Of a stretch of DNA of 64,000 nucleotides, positions 40,740-51,200 are shown piece after piece. Position numbers and translations under genes: made by a program. A model generated the notes under the pieces. The model was not told the origin of the DNA and made no database searches. It was given only the letters and a program-made list of their open reading frames with translations. Position 1 is the stretch's first letter; every line of letters starts with the position of its first letter. The stretch is from assembly GCA_916613615.1 (NCBI GenBank), contig OU744720.1, positions 65,879,971 through 65,943,970 of the forward strand, written 5' to 3'. The DNA is from Steromphala cineraria (lineage: Eukaryota > Mollusca > Gastropoda > Trochida > Trochidae).

Positions 40740-41318
40740 TCATTTGCGAAGAGCATTTTCAATGTAATCCTGCAACACAGTGAGAAAAATGTCATTCCCA
40801 AGTTCCGACAAGTGAGTCCCATCATCTCGATACATTCCCCGGATCTGGTTGGTGATGTCATGCTTAACGAGCATACCTCCTCTGCTACATACAGCCACTG
40901 CAGCAAATCGGTTGACCCTCTTCCTCTTTAACTCTATAGCTGCATCACTCTTTGCACCCCGCCACTGTATTCTTGGAAGCAACTCAGACCATATCAGTTT
41001 TGTTTTGGGCATCAACTTGGTAATAGCCTTAATATCCTTCTCTATTGCTTCACACAATTGCTTACTTGACATTTCTACCAAATCATTTGAGCCAAGGTGT
41101 ATGACTAGTATGCTAGGTGGTGGTGATCGCTGTAACCTTTGACGGAGATATGGAACCAGTTGACACCAATGCATTCCCCTTTTGCCATGCCAATCAATAT
41201 GCCCACCAAGGTCGTCCATTGACAAATTTAACCCGATTGGCCTGCTAACCGCTCTTCGATGTGCCCAATAGACAATGGAAGATCCGACAATCCAAATATC
41301 TGCAATGAAATCGTGATG
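40740..41318 (-). CDS. SGNH-type hydrolase domain of the Ngaro element
   Basis: This frame encodes a small esterase-like hydrolase of the SGNH fold, found after the recombinase in many Ngaro elements; its role in the element's life cycle is unknown. Visible blocks: GSS (block I, at 41,285-41,277, with Ser in place of the usual Asp of GDS), LGSND (block III), and DGTH near the C terminus, giving the Asp and His of the catalytic set. The first ATG lies at 41,225, downstream of block I, so it cannot be the true start of a complete domain. The frame is open upstream only to a TAA just beyond 41,318, with no ATG. An acceptor-like TTTCATTGCAG ends at 41,300, right before the domain, so splicing into this frame is plausible; readthrough or shifting from the recombinase is the alternative. 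No stop or shift is seen within it. Confidence 0.8.
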   Translation of the reverse strand, partial: HHDFIADIWIVGSSIVYWAHRRAVSRPIGLNLSMDDLGGHIDWHGKRGMHWCQLVPYLRQRLQRSPPPSILVIHLGSNDLVEMSSKQLCEAIEKDIKAITKLMPKTKLIWSELLPRIQWRGAKSDAAIELKRKRVNRFAAVAVCSRGGMLVKHDITNQIRGMYRDDGTHLSELGNDIFLTVLQDYIENALRK

Positions 41319-41323
41319 TTAAA

Positions 41324-42010
41324 TTATTGTGTCATAGCTAAATTAATTCTGATGTAAGATTGAAAGATGTTAGAGCTCCATCGCCCCCATTGCTTAATTG
41401 TATCTTGCGGAACACCCTGCATAGCTGCCGTTGTAGCTGCTCCAATTCGAAAGGAATGAGACTTGAAGGTTTTAGTGCTGTAACCACTGAATTTAAGAGC
41501 CTTTGCAAGCACTGCTCTAAACTGATATTGTGTAACTGGTTTTCCATTGAAATGTACAAATAGATAGGCGGTTGAAACCTTAGGTCTGATTGACAAATAG
41601 GATTTTAGTTGTTGTACTGCACATGGCGATGTTTGACGTTGAACTATTTCCAACGTTGAACCACGACCTTCTTGATCAGTTTTTGAGAACTGTACCTTGA
41701 GGAGAATTCTATTATTTTCACATTTCACATCCTCTATCTTCAATCCACCATTTTGCTTGAACCTTCCTCCGGATGGTGTCACTTCACTGATTCGCAGTAA
41801 ACCAAAAAAGGTAATTGCAAAAATGGCCTTGAACAAAGATGCTTCATATTGAGATTTACAAACAAAATGTAGGTTACACATCAGCTTGTTGAGTAAACTG
41901 AGGGTGATTGGGGCTCTATTGTCCGGTTTAGAAGACAACATTCTCATACCTTTCAACATTTTTTTTAACAAGAAATGGTCAGTTGGATCTGGAAAACCAA
42001 GTACCTTGTG
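41324..42010 (-). pseudogene. Tyrosine recombinase, N-terminally truncated
   Basis: Integrase of the element, expected to insert circular DNA by site-specific recombination. The first in-frame ATG, at 41,971, gives 215 residues. They carry the catalytic set in order: Arg60 in LLRISE, Lys97 in SKTD, the HSFR box with His172 and Arg175, Trp198, and the nucleophile Tyr206 in SYIR. The frame is open a little further upstream (HKVLGFPDPT) to about 42,010. The N-terminal core-binding half that normally precedes this motif is missing, and the RNase H frame runs straight into it. This points to an internal deletion at about 42,008-42,025. The catalytic domain looks intact; without its DNA-binding half the protein is unlikely to work. 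Confidence 0.85.
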
Positions 42011-42992
42011 GCGCCTTCCTAGTGCCTGGTATATACTTTGCTTTAACCAGCAAATTTAGCTGCAAACAATTTAAAACTAATGCCCTAATGAGAACCATAA
42101 CTCTTGGAGACTTTGCTGATAGCTTATTGATAATTGTCACTACAGCTTGATTGTCAGAGTTGAAAATCACTTTTTTGTTGAGCAGGTGATATCCCCAGAG
42201 GTTGATTGCAAGTACAATTGGGAATAATTCTAGAAAAGTGATATCTGTTAAAAATCCACTTTGAATCCATTCTTCTGGCCAACTCTCAGAAACCCATTTA
42301 CCCTTGAAGTAAATGCCAAATCCCTTGTCTGTTGCACCAGCGCTGTCTGTAAATAGCTGAAGATGATCATTTTCCATCCACAATCTGTCATGAAATACAG
42401 ATATACCATTATGATTTTGGAGGAAATACTGCCAAGTTGTTAAATCCTTTTTTGTTTCTGTTGTCATGCGAATTCTGTGATGAGATTTATGAACAGATTT
42501 TGTAGAATCAATTAATCTTCGACAAAATGCCCGGCCCATTGGGATAGCGCGACAAATGAAATTTAATGATCCAATTAAAGATTGCATCAGTCTCAGAGTG
42601 ACTTTCTTTTTTTTCAAAAAATCAGACAGAAGATCCAAACATTTGGACAGCTTATCATCTGGAATTTTAACCATCATTTCTTCAGTATCAATTTCAAGAC
42701 CTAAAAATGTTATTTTGGTACATGGATGCACTGTTTTTTCATGAGCTAAAGGTATGTTTAACTTATCACAAGTGTCAATAAAGTTCTGTAAAGTTGTCCA
42801 ACACTGCTCTGTGTTTTTCATGCCACCAAATAAAAAATCATCCAGATAATGTAATAGTTGCCCATCGTCAGTTGAATTTTGGACAGTCCATTGAAGAAAT
42901 GATGAAAACATCTCAAAGAGAGCGCAACTGATCTTACAACCCATTGGCAAGCACATGTCGATATAACATTTATCTTGAAAGTTGATTCCCAA
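41979..42992 (-). pseudogene. Reverse transcriptase C-terminal part and RNase H
   Basis: Continues the polymerase after a frameshift. It starts in the RT palm at LGINF and continues with CLPMGCKISCALFE. The catalytic YLDD box follows (residues 59-62 if counted from the ATG at 43,022), then the thumb. The RNase H domain has its Asp in FTDSAG (226), Glu in LELFP (265) and Asp in SDNQAV (290). It ends abruptly after YIPGT: the usual following N..ADALSR block, which supplies the last catalytic Asp, is gone, replaced by an unrelated tail and stop. This fits the deletion that also removed the start of the recombinase. Domain order and spacing otherwise match Ngaro/DIRS polymerases. Confidence 0.88.
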
Positions 42993-43645
42993 AGATTGAA
43001 ATCTTCCTGATTTATGGGACACAATCTAAAGGCACTTTTGATGTCAGATTTTGCCAGTAAACATCCTTTCCCTAAAAACTGCACCATTTCAACTGCCGCA
43101 TCAAAACTGGTATATTTAACAGAGGCTTTGTCATCTTCAATAAAATCATTAACAGATGTTCCAATGGGATATGATAAGTGATGAATAAGTCTAAATAGAT
43201 CTTTTTCTTTCTTTGGGACTAATCCTATTGGTGAAATTCTCAAATTCTGTATTGGAGGAGATGAAAATGGACCAAGCATCCTACCTTCCTTTATTTCTTT
43301 ATTAAGTTTGTCCTGTGTTACCTTGCAGTTTTCTTCTGCTGACTTTAAATTTGGTGACCATGTTGAACTTCTTGGACCAAGATAATTTAATTTAAAACCA
43401 TTACTGAAACCATTATTTAATGTCCTTGCTGCTTCTTTGTCAGGATAGGTCTGTAACAAACTTGACAGCTTTGCCGTATTGATAGGAGAAAAACCTTTAA
43501 TGGGAAGTGTGAAATCCTTGTTTACTGGATTTGTTTGGACTTGGTCGCAATTTACACAACTGAAATGAATGCGGCTTGTTGCATCGAATGCATGTATGAG
43601 AGTACCTGCAGTTTTGTCTGCTGCAACTGCGATAGTTGAAGTCAT
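42991..43645 (-). pseudogene. Reverse transcriptase N-terminal part
   Basis: First half of the element's polymerase. After a linker it reads GFKLNYLGPRS, then GPFSSPPIQN with ISPIGLVPKK, FRLIHHLSYP, and motif A with the catalytic Asp201 in AKSDIKSAFR. These are all typical of Ngaro and DIRS reverse transcriptases. After DFNLW (near 42,991) the similarity jumps to the neighbouring frame at LGINF, showing a one-base loss in a short T run (AAA on the plus strand, 42,991-42,993). In the old frame the protein continues only with unrelated residues to a stop at 42,818. The first ATG, at 43,645, overlaps the end of gag by 149 bases in another frame, so the native polymerase was probably made by frameshifting or internal initiation. 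Confidence 0.88.
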
Positions 43646-44348
43646 AACATACTCCTTGACGACGAACTTGTGTATTTTGTCTTGAAGTATTAACAGGTTG
43701 CGTTGAATTTGAGATCATAAACATGAGCCAAAAATCAGGGTGGATCCTTGCCCAAGAGTTTGTAGGATTTTGTGCTTGTTTGATCCTGAAATGATGGTCA
43801 TAAGATTTCCAGCCCATCCCTGTGTATGTGTGTGCAGCCCATCTGATAGTAGGCATGTACTTTATCAATTCCTGATGTTTCTCTGGGAATTTCTCCAAAT
43901 AGACACTCATGAAAATAAGAAAGCATGTTGACCATTCATCAATGTTGTTTACAGAGGGTGACTGTTTCTTTCTTACTTCTATTCCTCCCTTACTATTCAT
44001 GGTTACCATGCTTGGGCTTTCATTCTGGTCAATATTGCTTGTCATGGTTGCCTTAGATGTTTTAAGAATCAAACTGAAATCTACATACTCTGAATTCCAA
44101 ATTTTTTCTTTGAGCTGTTGTGGCAAACCATCCCCTATTCTATCATTAGCACACCACACCGTGGGGGTTTCAACGAAATTTTCTGTATTTGCTTGCAAAG
44201 AAGGTGAATTTTCAGGAATAGTTGGAATATTGCAAATATTGATGTCAGAAGATTCAATTTGGTCAACACCACATTGTGGGGGATTAAAATTTATTGATGT
44301 TGGCGGGTCGAAACTAACTTGACAACGCTCACCTGATTTGGCCGCCAT
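43497..44348 (-). CDS. Gag-like protein of the Ngaro element
   Basis: Structural nucleocapsid-type protein of 283 residues. A variable N terminus is followed by LPQQLKEKIWNSEYVDF (75-91). The conserved core is DEW..CFLIFMSVYLEKFPEK (138-157), then GWKSYDHHFRIKQAQ and W.RI..DFWL. Near the C terminus is a zinc-binding pair: C234-x7-C242-x4-C247-x3-H251, then C253-x2-C256-x3-H260-x4-C265. This arrangement is typical of Gag in invertebrate Ngaro/DIRS elements and should bind the RNA. The chosen ATG lies in an AAAATGGCGGCC context. An ATG at 44,516 is in the same frame but is cut off by a TAG at 44,432-44,430. The frame given here is intact; its 3' end overlaps the polymerase frame. Confidence 0.88.
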   Translation of the reverse strand: MAAKSGERCQVSFDPPTSINFNPPQCGVDQIESSDINICNIPTIPENSPSLQANTENFVETPTVWCANDRIGDGLPQQLKEKIWNSEYVDFSLILKTSKATMTSNIDQNESPSMVTMNSKGGIEVRKKQSPSVNNIDEWSTCFLIFMSVYLEKFPEKHQELIKYMPTIRWAAHTYTGMGWKSYDHHFRIKQAQNPTNSWARIHPDFWLMFMISNSTQPVNTSRQNTQVRRQGVCYDFNYRSCSRQNCRYSHTCIRCNKPHSFQLCKLRPSPNKSSKQGFHTSH

Positions 44349-44429
44349 TTTGGACGGCGTGGTCTTCTGCCTCTTGGAACCGCTGCTCCGCTCCCCGCTT
44401 TCCTCGTGTTGTCGACTCGTTGATTCTTG

Positions 44430-44516
44430 CTAGCTACGCTTCTCTTCTCGCCGACGTTTCTTGCCCGCTCCTACCTCCTTCTGCTTCTTAGACAAACGTG
44501 TCTTGCCGCGCGGCAT
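44430..44516 (-). pseudogene. Upstream in-frame extension of gag, ended by TAG
   Basis: A 28-codon frame begins with an ATG at 44,516, is very rich in Lys and Arg (it starts MPRGKTRLSKKQK), and stops at a TAG (44,432-44,430). The sequence then stays open in the same frame into the Gag ATG at 44,348. Either gag originally started here with a basic N terminus and this copy gained a stop, or this is a short upstream frame that limits Gag translation. Confidence 0.5.
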
Positions 44517-44774
44517 ACTTATCACTCTGTCACACTGTCACGATAACTTTATAGATTGAAGAGCGGCAAGAAAAGGAGGAAAAAACTAACTGTCGCTAGT
44601 ATTAAAGCTTAGAACAAAGGTAGATAACTCCCATAAGGGATGGTCATTGCTTGCCGCTAATAATATAATTTATCCATTATTTAATATTAGTGATGCGGAT
44701 ACATTTAATTATATGTAAAAGTAGCGGGACAATAAGTAATGGTTGAACGTTAATGAACAAGTATCGTTGTAGTT
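44517..44774. other. 5' leader of the retroelement and spacer
   Basis: Non-coding. AGCGGCAAG at 44,562-44,570 is mirrored by CTTGCCGCT at 44,650-44,658, a 9-bp inverted pair about 80 bp apart. It may mark the 5' terminal region of the retrotransposon. Beyond 44,660 the AT-rich spacer probably belongs to the host inverted-repeat element. Confidence 0.4.
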
Positions 44775-45043
44775 GTGGAATGATTCTGGCCCAGTACTGG
44801 TCCGTTAACGGAACAGAATAGCTAACCTCAAATGGACAAGTACATGAAATTATACTGTTCCAATAATGGCCTGATGCTGGCCCGGTAGTGGGCCATTTCA
44901 GTAAGTCAGTACTGGGCCAGTACCGCGCCAGTGTGCACTTTGGTACAGGGCCGGTATCGGATGTCTGAATTGGGCCAGTAATGGATGCTGTGTCAGCTAG
45001 GAAGGGCCAGTACTGACCCAGTTTTGTCATATTTGCTGGGATA
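44775..45043 (-). repeat. Right inverted arm rich in CCAGTACTGG palindromes
   Basis: Mirror of the left arm at 39,323-39,605, with palindromic words around 44,788, 44,905 and 45,004. It ends in CTGGGA followed by TA. Confidence 0.75.
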
Positions 45044-46669
45044 CCTGGAAATTATTCGTTTTTAAATCAAACTGTTTTCAAGAAGATTGAATAGATTTTT
45101 TAACTAATGCCTGGTAATGAAGCTCTCTTTTTAATTTTTCCACTTTACCACGCTTGTAATTGATTATCTTAACACTCTTCAATGTCATCAGCTCAGGTAT
45201 TTTCTGTAAACACTCTGATTGCCTTGAACGCAACCTTCCCATTATCCTTCTATTTACACCAATAACTAAAACTTTAAATAAAATAGATTTCTTACGGTAA
45301 ACACTTCCGAAAAAATATTGCGACTGGGTTTTATTAAATGTTGATGTTTTAAAATTAATCAATTGAAATTGTTTGGTTACCAACAAGCATAATACTTTGC
45401 TGTGGTACAAATTGTTTATTTTGAACTTGCTTACAGATCTGTTTATATGTGTGATTTTGTCAAATGCTTACCTGTATTTTCATCTTGTTTGACAGTAACA
45501 CAAAGTGGTTGTCATACAACATAGAAACCAGTAATTGTTATTTATTTGGTGGATCAGAACATAGATGATCAAAGACATTCACCACATTCTAAAACATTTT
45601 AATAATATCCCATCAGAAACAACAACGGAAGAACACTGTTTAATTATGTTATCTGGTTGTATACCACATGTGTTACTTTGACGGTAAACGTTTGCTTATG
45701 TATTATATGCAGTCAAATATTTAAACAATTTCATCTACCCATGCAAGTGCACATTTTCAAGTTATCTTGTCATATTACTGCAATCTTAAGAGTGAAAGTG
45801 AATAATATATGAGACAATTGAAATGAGAATAACAAAGTATTGATTGATTGTGTATGATTTTTTTGTTTGTAGATTGTCTGTTATCTATTGAAGATTTCAG
45901 GCAACGTGTTACGGTTACACAGGTAAAAGCTAAAAAGTGTAATATTTACAAGAAAATATTTTGCGAAAATAAACGTTTACATTTGTAGATTACGTTTATG
46001 CTGTACATCACAATTGACTATTATCTGATTATATTATAATGTTATTATGAATGGCATGCTTGCAAGGAAGAGTACTAAATTACATCATCATATGGTGACC
46101 AGAGCTCAACAAAACTTGCTTCAGGCATTATGTCACATGTATTGTCAAACAGTTCATTTTGCATTTACATGTTTAGAGCCCATTACATAAATACATGTAC
46201 AACAATGACCGAAGATGGGACCTGAAAACTTGTAATTAAACCAAACAATAAATCTTGCCCGTGAATCATGCTTGTTTGGTTATCTACTCCCCCTTGTAAT
46301 TACTTTACAGCTAAACCGTTGCCCTACCACTTTGTAAATCAATCAACTTCTTTCAATCATGAAATAACCGAGAGGCCTGTTACTTGTGAAGATTTATTTA
46401 AACTGACTCACATGATGTTTGCTGATGGCTGTTCCTAAAGAGAATATTCCATTACTATGTAGTTCTGACGCCATAATGAGGCTCTGTTGTCTTATCTATA
46501 ATATGTTCGGTATATAAATATAATGCCTGAATTGTGCAAATTGATATTACGGGGTTTTTTTCAGCACTTTGCTGTCTGTTGCAAACTGTACCAAATGTTA
46601 ACAAAGCTGTAAATATTTCAAAAATGCAATTAAAATGCTGTTCTTTGATAAACTTCCCTGAATGCATAA

Positions 46670-47556
46670 TATACACAAAGAACTTAATTAAGCACCCCCT
46701 ATTCTGTAAAATGAATTTGGGTGCTCTTGGACTATTTGGATTAATTTGATGTATTGACCACTCCAGATATAACAATCGCTTTTTTATTGACTATTTAATT
46801 GAACTAAAGATCGCTAATGAGCAAAAATAATGAAAATATGAGAAAAACTGTGAGACTACTGAAATTTGGCAAAATATAACTATTGTCATAGGGGAAAGAC
46901 TACACATTAAACTTTAGATGTTATGAATCAAAAAGAACAATTGTGATCCCTAGTTGATATTCATACACAAAAACCCTTTTTATCATGCATGATAAGAGAC
47001 TAGCAAGACATTGAATTGTCAGTACTTTTTTCATCAAACATTGATAAAATGCCTATAATCTTAACATCTGGGAGTAAATGTGAGATTCCTTGAGTTGAAG
47101 TTGTTGACTAAAAGTTCTCCTTCCTTAAGACAAGCCATTTTCTTTGACAGTGGCCAATTAAAGTCTTTGTGCAGTTTTTTTTAAATTCATTTTTTGATAA
47201 TTTGGTGAAGGTTCATCCTGCTTTAACGATTGACTTTTGCTATGATATTATTTACTAAAAAGTCATCAATTCACTCAAAAGAATGATAATGAACACATTG
47301 CAGCAAACAAATTTGACTTTCATTTTCAATTTTAAAGTAACTTGGATTTTGACTAAAAATCACCAAGTTTAAGAAAAAAAAAGTTACTCAGCAACAGTGA
47401 ATCATAAGCCTAATGAAATTTTTGTTTCCACAATGCTAGATGATCATTCTATTTAAAAATCCTAATTGTTTGATTGTACATTTGTTTTGTTTATTATCAG
47501 CTGTGTTTTTCTGTTTGAAAAAGTGGGGGGGTGCTTAATTAAGTTCTTTGTGTATA
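46670..47556. mobile_element. 887-bp element with 30-bp perfect inverted ends
   Basis: The left end, 46,670-46,699 (starting TATACACAAAGAACTTAATT and ending in GCACCCCC), is perfectly mirrored at 47,527-47,556. The repeat itself contains the palindrome CTTAATTAAG. The interior has no recognised gene. It looks like a non-autonomous DNA transposon; the family is unknown. Confidence 0.7.
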
Positions 47557-47639
47557 TATAGCCAGATTTAACAAAGTATTTTTTTTTTATAAAGGCGTCT
47601 GGTAGCAAATTCCAGTCAACTTTATGAAAAAACTAGAAA

Positions 47640-48125
47640 TATGTGCATGTGATGCACTGTGATGTCCCCCATCCAAACTTTTTAATCAGAAAATAACCCT
47701 ACTCCCCATAGGTATTAACATCAAAATTTTGGATGGAAACCAGAAAAAAATTTCAAAATAACCAAAGTAGCAAAAGGCACCACTCCTCTTCTAGATCTTA
47801 CTACATACCGAGTACCAAGCAAAATGTATTAAACAGTTTTTGAGCTATGGCTTGGAAGTGGACCGTCTTCCAAAATGCACTAAGTTCAAATTGATTCCAT
47901 GGAAACCATCGACAAATAAATAAATCAGAATAACCAAAATAGTACAAGGCACCACTCTACCACTAAAATTTTGTAAACAAAATATTGAATACTGTTTTAG
48001 TTATGGCCCGGAAACAAATCCTACCCCCTGAATGCACAAGTTCAAATTTGACTCTTGTACTTTAGGTACTGGACAGTAGAGGAAGACACAAAAGAAAGAC
48101 AAAACAAGAAGAGGGGCGAATTTTT
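47640..48125 (+). repeat. Two-unit satellite, about 170 bp
   Basis: The blocks AATAACCAAARTAG, AAGGCACCACTC, TTATGGCYYGGAA and AGTTCAAATT recur about 170 bp apart, with first units near 47,757 and second near 47,930. The style is that of the tandem-core elements elsewhere in the window, with only two units and no ACGG tract. Confidence 0.6.
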
Positions 48126-48228
48126 TTAAAGGATACTATAAGTAATTTATTGATACTTAAATAGCCTTAACATGAAATACTATAAACACAGCTAGAGTTT
48201 CAAGGGACACATGTCCACACTGAGTTTT

Positions 48229-48262
48229 CCTTTTACATACACGATAATGATGCAGCCTCAAG
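48229..48262 (+). repeat. Strongly conserved 34-bp patch shared with copy A
   Basis: Matches 28,223-28,258 and, up to GATGCAG, 26,155-26,185, essentially without change, although the flanks on both sides have drifted a lot. One frame reads FSFYIHDNDA. The patch may be under constraint or may be a chance island; function unknown. Confidence 0.45.
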
Positions 48263-51200
48263 ACGATCATATATATCATTCTAATCCGCACATAAGGTCA
48301 TAATTCTAACACAATCATCTGGACGTGTTACTCTCTAGCTTTCATAAAAACTAACGTGTCGCTTGGCATCAACTAACCCATATAATTGTACATATACACT
48401 TATTTGGCTTGGTTACACATATATATTAGTTCCATAGTTTATTTCTCCGATTCAACTAAACAGATTCCAAATTATTGCCGAATTAAGGAATGAATGCACA
48501 ATTGTGAGTATCAGGCAATCCACTTGTACTTGATAGCTAGACATGGTCAGCTGAAACCACTTTAGGAATAGCTGCAGACTCTTCAGGGTGACATGTTATA
48601 TAAGCTCATTTCAGCAAACCCAATTTGCTACTGTTCTAAATCTTCGTTAGTCTGACTAACTGAGGAAGGTGGTTTCCTGAAAAGATTTAAGGTTGATTGA
48701 AAAACAGTTTGCAGCTGGGGATGGCCTTTCGAGGGTCATTTGAATTTAATAGTGATGAGTTCTTAATTCTGGTAAACGTTGCAATGTTGAGGAAGACATA
48801 TAACAGAGAAAATCGATATTGAGATTTTGAACGAACACAAATTGACAAATGAATAGATTCACTTTTTATATCTTTGAATTCTATTCTAATGGAACTCGCC
48901 ATCTCAAAGTATACCTATATCGCCTGATAACAAGAAACTTAATTATCTTTACAAGTTTCAACCCCAACTATGCTCGTAACCTTACCTTGTATGGCAACTG
49001 CTCCTCATGGTCCTCTAACAAGCTTGAGATTTAAGTGAAACAAAAATCAGCTATCACCAAAAATGTCATAGTAGCAAACATGAACACGAATGTGGACAAC
49101 TTTGCCATTTACCCCTATTATGGGGGTTAAATAACTAATTGCAAAGTTAATTTTTCATATTCATATACTTAAGAAATAGGCATGTGTTGTATGTCATATT
49201 ATCATGAATAGGGATATAGAATGATTCTGTGCTGTAAAACATTGTTCACAATGTGACCTAATGTTTATGAAATTGTAACAGCCAACACACAAAGACTAGA
49301 CGAACTGCAACTGCAACGCATACACCAGATCTTTGACCAAAACCAGGTTGTTCATGTTGCGTCTGTCACTTGGTAAATATCTGTCTATAACATGCAGGTA
49401 ATAAGCCTGTTTCCATACATGATATATCGTTTGATGTCGTTTAGGTGTGTTTTCAATAATTTGTTAAAACAAAATTGAAGATTTCTCTTATTGTTTGAAT
49501 TTTCATCAAGAAGCATAAGCATAAGAACGATTTTCAAGCTTTTCATACCAAGGGTATTGTATTCACAGATCAGTATTTATATAGTACTAACACGTCTAGA
49601 CCATAGGCAAATAGTGAATATACAAAGGATAAGAATACATTTTTGTACACTACATAAAACATAAGTGATTTAATAATGTGATCAGTCAAAGAACACACAC
49701 CCAAGGTTTTATCCTAATTTTCACACATTTTCGAATATCAATCATAATATATATCATCTTCCTTTCAAAAAGTAACAAATAAGTAAAAATAACGTTAAAC
49801 CATGTTCAAACTGTCTTCCTTAGAATATATTAGTTTAGGGGAGCAGAAAACTTTTTTTCAGAACAAATGCTTTTAAAAGCCCTTCTTTAGTTTTAGTTTC
49901 AATTGTATTATTTGTATTAAGTGTAAAAGGAAAACCATTATCATTGTTCTCAGATATGAAACAATGGACACAATCCAACTTAAATCAAATCATGTATATT
50001 ATACATTATTTTGGAAACAGCTCTTTTATCTATCTAAAGGTGGATGGTACATTCTGTTCTGTTCTATTGTTTATAAGCACGCGTTACTGCCGAATGAACA
50101 GTACCTACTTGTTACTTACAACAACCTCATTGTCCTTTCAGAAAGTAGTTGGTTTCCCTCATAAATACTATTATTAGTAGTAGTCTTGTGTTTCCATGGT
50201 GATGATGATCTGTGTATTTACCTACAGGAAACCCATCAGTCTTTGAAAGATATAATAACGATCCATAGAATCCTTTGTCATATTGTTTTCTTTTTACGCC
50301 TTAATTACTGTTATTGTTATACACCAAGACACCCGTTTTACAAAGTACAATTGCACACTTTACAGACAAGATTAGGGTAAAAAACTGATATGTAAGACAA
50401 TGATGGTGATACCAAGTAAATTAAGTAACATTATTTACATATTTTGTAATCTGTGAATTTTAATGGAATAAAGATTCACAACAGAATGCAATAAAGCACA
50501 TCATTTTAACAATACCGTAGTCAATTCAATGTAAATGAGTTGTTTCGAACTTAATTGTGATATATCACAAATGATAATTAATAACGAAATATGTTCTATG
50601 TGAAAATAATACATATGCCGCATTTTTCACATATGGACAACTTTGTCAACATGGTAAGGGTCATGTTAGTGTTAATTCTATTTCTTATCTCTGCTTTCTT
50701 TTGTTTATTTAGCCTAAGTGAAAGAAAGAGTGAAACGAGATAATATTATAAATGTTAGTTGAAGTAGTAAAAAACACAATTTGAGACATATCTTAGACCA
50801 TGAGACAACAAATCTATATTTCATATGGTCAAAGACACATAATGTCGTAATGAATTAAGGGACTTCCTAAAAACAAATAAGTCAACAAATGCCTTACCAC
50901 AGTGGCTCATATTAGATTTATTGTAGCTATAGATTTGTTGACAATGTAACCGACAGTTCGCTTGTCATCCTGAAATATAAAATCTCGGATATACGACATT
51001 ATGTTATACATGTCTGAATGCCTTAAGGTTAATATTTGTCACTTCGTTGTCATTTTAACAAGGTTAAGAACGCAGACAGATATAACGAAGCAAACTATTT
51101 CCAGTAATTGAGTTTGTTGTTCCCTCAGGGTCAATTAGGAAATGGCATATACTTTAACAGGCAATACCTCCTTCTCAGTGTAAGGGCCTTCCTGAGTTCA

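Larger units (their letters stand above)
40203..44660 (-). mobile_element. Ngaro-like tyrosine-recombinase retrotransposon, defective
   Basis: The minus strand encodes, in order, Gag, reverse transcriptase, RNase H, tyrosine recombinase and an SGNH hydrolase. An SGNH hydrolase after the recombinase is characteristic of the Ngaro group, whereas DIRS1-type elements have a methyltransferase-like domain. Such elements integrate with a tyrosine recombinase in place of a DDE integrase. This copy is broken by a TAG upstream of gag, a frameshift in RT and an internal deletion at the RNase H/recombinase junction. The 3' end carries a hairpin-rich repeat array. The outer boundaries are estimates, since I could not match the A1/A2 and B1/B2 repeat pairs. 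Confidence 0.85.
39323..45043. mobile_element. Inverted-repeat element hosting a nested Ngaro insertion
   Basis: The outer ends are inverted: TCCCAGTAAACAT on the left, and on the right the reverse complement of TCCCAGCAAATAT. Each is bordered by TA, a possible 2-bp target duplication. Both arms (39,323-39,605 and 44,775-45,043) are studded with the palindrome CCAGTACTGG and worn forms of it. The sequence between the arms includes the Ngaro-like retrotransposon, which I take to be a later insertion, because Ngaro elements normally carry split direct repeats and not long inverted ends. The remaining interior at 39,605-40,200 and 44,660-44,775 shows no gene. Confidence 0.7.
30290..50470 (+). 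repeat. Segmental duplication, copy B
   Basis: Head-to-tail partner of copy A; anchor pairs are given there. Relative to A it has extra DNA at about 33,530-35,150 and 35,400-36,840, the tandem-core element at 36,880-38,180, and the nested inverted-repeat/Ngaro insertion at 39,323-45,043. It also has the 46,670-47,556 element and about 0.9 kb at 48,560-49,500. It lacks about 2 kb present in A (21,990-23,985), and it never received the 2,070-bp tandem duplication. No intact host gene was recognised. The short open frames in matching places (for example 29,165-29,365 and 50,186-50,380) are broken by indels between copies, so they are not conserved as protein. Confidence 0.8.

Noticed and set aside
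43909..44322. 137-codon plus-strand frame, and others antisense to the retroelement genes (40,849-41,142; 42,556-42,744)
   Set aside because: They lie opposite strongly recognised Gag, RT and hydrolase frames and have no motifs of their own.
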